Positions 57,107 through 64,000 of a stretch of 64,000 nt of DNA are shown piece after piece. The DNA is from Molanna angustata (lineage: Eukaryota > Arthropoda > Insecta > Trichoptera > Molannidae). Each line of letters opens with the position of its first letter. Position 1 is the stretch's first letter. Location: NCBI GenBank assembly GCA_963576475.1, contig OY754968.1:17806734-17870733 (forward strand). Reading direction: 5' to 3'. Below the pieces are notes generated by a model, which was not told the DNA's origin, did no database searches, and worked only from the letters and a program-made list of their open reading frames with translations. The translations under genes were made by a program, and so were the position numbers.

Positions 57107-59780
57107 GAGCTTAAACGAGCCATTGGCCATATAAAAGATAACAAAGCAGCCGGCCTGGATGATATCCGAACAGAGCAAATAAGGCACTTTGGACCTTGCA
57201 CTTTGGAATGGATGGCAAGATGATGAACAGGTGTGCGACGACATTTTGTATCCCGAAGCTATGGCGGAAGGCGAAGGTTGTCGCCCTTTTAAAGCCGGGT
57301 AAAGAGCCATCGGACCCAAAAAAAATTCCGTCCCGTGTCATTGCTGTGTCATCTGTTCAAAGCTATGGAGAAGATGATTTTAACCAGGGCCTTTGGAATG
57401 ATTGAGGATAAAATTATAAAAGAACAAGCAGGTTTTATGCCTGGCAGATCCTGCTGTAGCCAAGTTCTCAATCTTACCCAACATACTGAAGATGGTTTCG
57501 ATAAAGGTATGATCACTGGAGTTGCCTTCATTGATCTATCGGCAGCATATGATACCGTGAACCACCGTAGACTTCTGTGGAAAATTTATAATACCTCGAA
57601 AGATTATCAGCTCACTAAGCTCGTGGAATGTTTCCTACACAACAGGAGATTCTACGTCACTCTTCAGTCTAAAAGAAGCCGCTGGAGAAACCAGAAAAAT
57701 GGCCTTCCGCAGGGTAGTGTGCTTGCACCAATCCTCTATAATATATAAACTAACGACCAACACATAAACCCACAAACAAGGCAATTCATATATGCAGATG
57801 ATACTGCTGTAGCAGCACAAGCAAAAACGTTTGACGAAGTGGAAGGAAAACTGTCACCAACTCTCCAGGATTTGGCTATATATTACAAGGATAATCACCT
57901 GAAGCCAAATCCAGCGAAGACTCAAGTCTGTGCCTTCCACCTCAGAAATACGGATGCGGGAAGAAAGCTAAGAGTATGGTGGCAGGGTCAGGAACTGGAA
58001 CACAATGACGCACCAAAATATTTGGGTGTTCGTCTGTACCGATCCTTGACTTTTAGGAGGCATTGTGAAGACGTCGAGAAGAAGGTATGTGCCAGAAATA
58101 ACATCATAAGAAAGCTTACCAGCACAAAGTGGGGAGCCCAACCCCATGTCCTTAGAACCTCGGCACTGGCACTGTGTTTCTCCGCTGCTGAATATGCTAC
58201 ACCAGCATGGTACAACTCATCACACGCAAAAAGGGTAGATGTGGCTGATACCCTCCTCCCAAGAGGCTTCGAGGTAGAGCTCACTTTTTTTCAATGTCAA
58301 AAATGGAATTTGATATTCCACACATAGTTGCTGAACGAGATTGGAAAAAACTAAACAAAAATTGAAGCCGTGGTCTGACAATACACAAATGTCAAGTGTC
58401 AGCGCACAAACGTCAGACGGCACGGTCATGTCACAAGATAAAATGATAAAATTTGAAATAAAATAAATAATTAAAATTGGTAATAAATTAGGACGTCACA
58501 AATCAAAATTAAATAGAGTCAATATTGGACGTCACACGTTAAAATGGATTCAATAAAATAAATAACTTAAAATCACACAGCCGAAATATTGTCACATAAA
58601 ATAAAAGAATGTCACAAGTATTGTTTTGGGGCACACATAATTTTCTCTTCTCGGCCAATGCCGGAATGGATCGTCGTCGATGGGCGAAGGGGCAAGGCTA
58701 TCGGCGACAGCAACCTCGGGTCCCAGACACCGGCAGATGCCGGTTGGGTGACTGGCGGGAGCGACAGCGGCGGCGCGAGTCTCAAGGAGACGCAGGCCGT
58801 CGCTCCAGGGTCCAGCGCGACCCAACAGCGTTTGGAACACTTTCCAAACTCAGCACCCGCTTCGGTCCAGGAAAGCGGCTCTCTCGCCGAATGGTGGTGC
58901 GCCGATCCATCTCGGCACTCCAGGTGTCACATCCATGGCTGCCGGTGTGGAGCGAGCCTAACCGACACCCTCTGGTGCGGTTTGCAGCTGCTCTGGCCAC
59001 AGTGAGCGCGGTCCGTGCAGACACGACACGTGTCTAATTTCGACTGTCAAAAATTTTCATCTGTCACTTGTAATGTCACATTTCAGGTTATGTCTTATTG
59101 TCAAATATTTCTTCTTACACTTTATTTTTTTCACAAATGTTTGTTTGTGGTCTGATTTAGCGCCGATTTCAAAATAGAAAATAACGCGAACAGAAGAGGT
59201 CACGTCATGGCAATTAATGAAACAGCCAGATTAATATCTGGTTGCCTAAAACCGACCCCCACTAAAGAACTCTATCCAATTGTAGGTATTGCCCCCCCTA
59301 CGATCAGACGGCGTGTTGCAGCAGAAGTCGAACGGAACAAGCAGCAAACTGACCCTAGACATCCAATGTATGGCTCACAGCCGCATCAGTGCAGACTCAA
59401 GTCCAGAAGAAGCTTCCTGTAGATGACCGCCCCTATAGTTGGCCTCCCCGAGGCCCAAAGGCTGTCACTGTGGCGTGATAGTGTCGAATGCACTCAGCTA
59501 CCACCTGCGGAGGACGTGTCAGTGGGACACAACCTGCCTTATCCAACATGGAGAGCGCTCAATAGGCTCAGAACGGGTGTCTCCTGCTGTTACAGTGACC
59601 TCAAAAAATGGGGATACAGAGAGGAAGACATCTGCGAGTGTGGCGCCAGACAGGACAACGTGCACCTACTGTCATGTCCCATGATAGGAGCGACATGCAC
59701 GCACCAAGACACAGTGATAGCAAACACTAGTGGAATCCGAGTGGCCGAATATTGGGGGCTACGAATATGATGGTGTTCCG
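57107..59780 (+). pseudogene. jockey-like LINE ORF2, split by a probable solo LTR
   Basis: RT blocks in order: ELKRAIGHIKDNKAAGLDDI, LWRKAKVVALLKPGKEPSDP, MEKMILTRAFGMIEDKIIKE, QAGFMPGRSC, VAFIDLSAAYDTVNHRRLL, NGLPQGSVLAPILYNI, then a stop where Y is expected, and QFIYADDTAVAAQ. It continues with KPNPAKTQVCAFHLRN and YLGVRLYRSLTF. At 58242 the frame enters a foreign 962-bp segment and resumes at 59208 with INETARLISGCLKPTPTKEL, then SLWRDSVECTQ... Removing the insert restores the reading RVDVA-INETARL. A C-terminal Cys/His block (CECG...H...C) follows. There are frameshifts near 57185 and 57320, no endonuclease, and the element is 5'-truncated and dead. Confidence 0.88.
58246..59207. mobile_element. 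TG...CA element (probable solo LTR), copy 2, 4-bp duplication
   Basis: A 962-bp relative of 30841-31827. It begins TGATACCCTCC, ends CACGTCA, and is flanked by TGGC on both sides (58242-58245 and 59208-59211). Both the TG/CA ends and the 4-bp duplication fit an LTR retrotransposon's solo LTR. The GC-rich core contains short open frames that differ between copies and match nothing I recognise. Confidence 0.78.
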
Positions 59781-60232
59781 GACACGGAAAGTAAGTAAGT
59801 AAGTATTTCATAATTACATTTATTTCAAAGGTTTATTATTAGAACATATTCATTCGGTAGGAAAATGAAATATTGTATGAAAAGATATTAAAATGGCGGG
59901 GTTATATGTACATAACGCTTACTTTAAAAATAAGTTAAACATTATAATTATACAAAATATTCACCATGTTTTTCACTTAAACGCTAAGTTATACCTGAAA
60001 ATATATTTTATTCGTGTAAATACGTACTTCTAACTTTTAAATTAACAGATATTTGCGTACAAAAAGTACACTTTTTTGACAGATATGGCTTGGAAAATTT
60101 TGTATGAAAAAAATAATTATTTAAATATTTTTAATAATTCAGCATTTTTTTTAGCGTGACACTGCGTCAGGTATACTGGTACATGTTCGCACATAAATTA
60201 GATTTTTAGATGCTCTTGGTTTTTCAGAAGAC
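59781..60232. other. AT-rich spacer between two LINE remnants
   Basis: No feature recognised. Confidence 0.35.
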
Positions 60233-62549
60233 GTGAGACAAACAAAGAATCAAAGCCATTCTAAATTTCTGGATTTCTTTGAAAACTGGTGCACTTATAA
60301 CACACAAAATCGAAATAATATTTTTTACGTAGCAGGCGATTTTAACATAGACATGAAAATTAATAATACATATAGCAACAGACTACAAAGCATAATAAAC
60401 AATTCAGGATTAAACCAACTTGTAACAAAACCTACAAGAATATCCAATACATCATCGATCATCATTGATTTAATCATATCAAGCGATTACTACTTGAATG
60501 TGAATATAGTGGATGCACAAAAAATTTCAGATCATGAGACTTTAATCACAAAGTTTGATAGTGTTCCTATAAAGAACGAAAATAGGGAGTTTATGCTTCG
60601 AGACAAGAGTCAATATAATTCACAAAAACTTTGTGAATTGTTGAAAAATGTGCCATTAAAAAATAATCTAACTACACTTAATGAAAGGGCAGAAAATTTT
60701 GTTGAAAACTTAGAGTCAGCAGTGGCAAATCTTATGCCATTAAGAAAGGTTGTGTTTAAAAATACTAATAAATGGTATACGAAACAACTACAGAATCTTC
60801 GAAAACAAAGAGACAATGCATACCAACTGCAAAAATGCAACCAACGGAAGAAAAATGGAAGAATTACAAGATACTGCGTAATACATACGGCAAAGAAATT
60901 AAACAACAAAAATGTTTATATTATAAACAAAAACTAAAAGCACAGCAAAATGATCCAAAGAAAATGTGGTTAACATTGAAAGAAATTATTAAAGGGAAAC
61001 CTAAGGAAGTCTTAACAAGTGTTGTGTTTCCAGATGGAACCGAAGATCGGATGGAACTGATAGCAAAAAAATTCAATAAATACTTTATCTCGAGCATAGA
61101 TGATATAGCTGCAAGTATACCAATTACGAGTGAAAATCAACAAAATGTACCCTGTTACCAGGATGTAAATTTCAAATTCAAAAATATTAATCTATCATAC
61201 CTAAAAAAGTTGCTAAGCAATATGAAATCAAAAGAGTCCCAAGATGGTATAACCATAAATATAATCAAAGATTCTCTTGATGTGTTGGGTGAATCATTGG
61301 TTGCTATAATAAATGAATCATTAAACAGTGGAATATTTCCAAAAACATGGAAGACATCAATAATTACGCCTATTCCTAAAATTGAACAACCAAAAAAGTT
61401 TGATGACTTTAGACCTATTAACTGTCTTCCTAAATACGAACAAATATTAGAACACGTTGTAAAGGAACAAGTCATGGAATACCTAGAGGCAAAACAAATA
61501 TTAGTAAACCAACAGTCAGGCTTTAGAAACAAATTTTCATGTGAAACGGCTATAAATTATATTATAGATCAATGGAAAACATATAAAGATAAAAAAAATA
61601 TAAAGATAAAGAAAGGAAACAGCAAACCAAATACGGAGATGTAACATCAGAGCCTCAGCAAATAGATAAAGGAGTTCCTCAAGGTTCGGTTTTGGGCCCA
61701 TTATTGTTTATTTTATATATGAATGACATAGTGAAAACGTTAAAATTCAGTGATATAAAACTCTTCGCAGATGACACATTAATATATATAGCGAAATCAA
61801 ATCTTGGTGATGGCATAGAAGAAGTTCAAATTGATTTGAATAGTGTGGTACTATGGTTATATGAAAATAAATTAAAATTAAATGTGGCCAAAACCAAGTT
61901 TCTAATTCTAAGTGACCAAGGACAAAATGACAACTTCACATTAAATATTGATAATGAGAACATTGAAAAAGTTAAATGTATGAAATATTTAGGTATATTG
62001 ATAGATGATAAATTGAAATTTGATAAACACTTTGAATATATTATGAAAAAAATGGCTAAAAAAATTGGTTTCTTAAAAAGAATAAGAAATAACTTAGATT
62101 TTCACACATTAGGATTAATTTTTAATTCAATTGTAATTCCCCATTTAAATTATTGTTCTAGTGTCCTTTTCCTCTGCAATGAAACTCAAAATAGAAAATT
62201 ACAGATTATTCATAATATGGGAATGAGAACAATTTTAAAATGTAACAGATATACAAAAATAAACCTAATGTTAAATAAACTAAAATTAATGACAGTAAAG
62301 CAATACATTATATACAACACATTAACTTTGATTTTCAAACTAAAAAATAATATGCTTCCAAAATATATGCAGAGGGATATATTATTCAATTCCAATGTTC
62401 ACACCTACCCTACGAGAGGATGTCAGGATTTTAGACTTCCAAAAACGAGATTAACATGCACTCAAAATAGTTTATACCATAAAGGTCTTAAAATATATAA
62501 TAGTTTGCCACCAAAAATAAAACAAGTCTTGCCACCTTTCGTAGGCTAG
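60233..62549 (+). pseudogene. jockey/CR1-type LINE ORF2 with internal deletion
   Basis: 5'-truncated in the endonuclease (remaining NIFYVAGDFNIDMKIN, NQLVTKPTRISNTSSIIIDL and ISDHETLI). Then comes the linker, shifted to another frame near 60800. RT blocks are PKTWKTSIITPIPKIEQPKK, FRPINCLPKYEQILEHVVKE, QQSGFRNKFSCETAINYI, then an internal loss around 61590-61630 that removes the first catalytic Asp block. It resumes with KGVPQGSVLGPLLFILYMND, LFADDTLIY (FADD), LNVAKTKFLILS and KYLGILID, and ends LYHKGLKIYNSLPPKIKQ. The deletion and frameshifts mean it cannot work. Confidence 0.9.
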
Positions 62550-63043
62550 GTGCTGAGCACATAGTTGAAAATTATTAATTTTCTCCATACTTTACATTGT
62601 TTTAAATAATTTAGTGTCATACCCTGTACCTGTACCAGAATTTATTAATTTATCAAAAAAAAATTATACTTTTTGTTTTTTTGTTTATACTAGATGTATT
62701 AATTTTTATATTTTTTTACGTCTAAATAAAAGTTACTACTATAAAAAAAAAACACACACACACACTAACAAAATTATTGTTTTATTACTTTAGATTATAT
62801 GTAAATAGTTCTAGTTTTTTTCTATATTATGTTAATAGTGCAACTCCCTTCAAAACACGAGTATATTCCTCTTTGAAGGAAGTTATATTATAAATATTGT
62901 TTTATTTCTTTTTTGTTATGTAATTTTTTTTATGTAAAAAATGTTTTTTTCTTTGTAATAAATAAATATTTTTATTATAATATACCAAATGTCGTAGTAA
63001 GCGAATTTTGTATGAATCGAAGTGAGACATTTTCCGGGGGATT
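62550..63043. other. LINE 3' flank and simple sequence
   Basis: 3' UTR-like AT-rich DNA with an (AC)n run at about 62752-62766. A regular gene is not seen. Confidence 0.4.
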
Positions 63044-63221
63044 TTTGACGTTTTGGTTGGCAGACCACATCGTTTTTCTATAGAGAATAACTACCAATGT
63101 GAACTGTTTTCGGATTAATTTGTCGAAAAAAACACTTTGTTTATAAGATTTAGAGAACAGTTATCTAGTATGTGTTAAAATGTAAGTAGAACTGAAATAT
63201 GTTGCCAACCAAAACGTCAAA
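63044..63221. mobile_element. MITE-like element with 19-bp perfect TIRs (family U)
   Basis: TTTGACGTTTTGGTTGGCA at 63044-63062 is exactly inverted at 63203-63221. Part of its interior and its right flank match 44860-45000. Confidence 0.7.
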
Positions 63222-63447
63222 CGCGCGATATTCCATGACTCAATTTTTGGACGGAATACTACATCTAGTAGATTATAATAAATATCTATGATCCAGGCAT
63301 AAAATAATCTGTGACTCCAACCGTCCAACCATAGATAAGACGTCCAAACGAGTTGTCAATTTGACGTTTGGTGCTTAGGAATTGTCATAATAATTAATTA
63401 TTATATTAATTTTATATTTAGCTGTTGAATTTCAAAATCAATTTATA

Positions 63448-63550
63448 ATGGATATTTTATCCCCAGATTTGTTAACAATTGATGGCATTTGTTATAGAAT
63501 AAATAACTCCCAAAACCTATCTAGACGTGATGATTACAATAACGAAATAG
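63448..63550 (+). CDS. possible first coding exon of a gene leaving the window
   Basis: An ATG opens MDILSPDLLTIDGICYRIN then NSQNLSRRDDYNNEI and reaches a weak donor (gttggt) at 63551. Composition is protein-like and it lies outside the recognised repeats. No family is recognised, and no downstream exon can be confirmed in the remaining 450 bp. It may be chance. Confidence 0.25.
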
Positions 63551-63867
63551 GTTGGTGAATACGAAAAATATCAAATATATTTAAGTTTTATTTTGAGAAA
63601 TCATGAAATTACATTTTTTTCAAATTAAACATATTTTTGCAGTCAGGTTGGTTTAGTTTTTTTTTTATTTTTGATGGAAAATGTTGGGTTAGTTTGTACA
63701 GTTGAAATATGTTTTACAATTCGTTATTTATTATTGTGACCAAAATCATGTGTCTGTATTTGGCTGCTTGCGGCGCCTATAATGGTTTGTACTTTCTTGG
63801 TACATTTTTAATGATCAAACACATTTAGTTTTGTTAACCAATTATAAATATATTTATATAAAATTTA

Positions 63868-63912
63868 ATAGCGCCGTTTTCGTGAATGTCTTACCTCAAG
63901 GGCGCTGAAATC
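63868..63912 (-). repeat. 3' tail of a CR1-type LINE on the minus strand
   Basis: 'atagcgccgttttcgtgaatgtcttacctcaagggcgct' is the inverted counterpart of 56030-56070, the 3' end of the LINE at 55575-56099. The rest of this copy would lie beyond the window. Confidence 0.7.
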
Positions 63913-64000
63913 GATGAATTTGTATCATTTTGGCTCTGTCTAGTTTTGCAAAAATTGTGTATTTTGAGATTCTTTCTGATTCCATCATATTTAGCTATAA

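Noticed and set aside
1..64000. A new defence, phage or biosynthetic gene system
   Set aside because: The window is eukaryotic chromosomal DNA with split housekeeping genes and transposon remnants; no gene cluster of linked function is visible.

Overview
The window is nuclear DNA of an insect-like animal. It is strongly AT-rich, its genes have introns with GT/AG sites, and it is crowded with retroelements, tRNA-derived SINEs and hairpin (MITE-like) elements. Two of the three recognisable host genes are typical arthropod versions. The order cannot be fixed from sequence reading alone. No operons, CRISPR arrays, rRNA or functional tRNA genes are visible.

Layout. 1-138 holds the last codons of an unidentified plus-strand gene. 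1507-5628 is a complete four-exon gene for the small subunit of TFIIF (plus strand, 270 aa). 6769-14360 is a complete five-exon tetraspanin gene (minus strand, 242 aa, all introns phase 0). About 14.4-23.2 kb is intergenic AT-rich DNA with a few SINEs and one large palindromic element. 23279-40709 is a schwannomin-interacting-protein (SCHIP1) gene on the minus strand. It has two alternative 5' parts (predicted proteins of 927 and 340 aa) joined to a shared 3' half. A GC-rich patch near 41.4-41.5 kb may be its promoter. At 44.3 kb there is an orphan exon that looks like the start of a THAP zinc-finger protein. About 45-63 kb is a graveyard of transposable elements: a nearly full-length LINE with RNase H, a decayed Ty3/gypsy element, several more LINE fragments, a probable solo LTR and nested MITEs. 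The last bases contain the 3' tail of another LINE and possibly the first exon of a further gene.

The host genes are not functionally linked in any way the sequence shows: a general transcription factor, a membrane scaffold protein, and a cortical/Hippo-pathway adaptor. The main interest is structural. A LINE sits between two 480-bp direct copies of its apparent target (4 differences). A TG...CA element of about 960 bp is inserted in a LINE with a 4-bp duplication, and a second copy lies just upstream of the internal SCHIP1 first exon. There are also nested MITEs with clean target duplications, a partial tetraspanin exon duplicated into an intron, and a Penelope-like fragment between perfect 140-bp repeats. 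I saw no convincing new multi-gene system. All exon joins were made by eye from splice consensus and reading frame and have not been checked against transcripts.
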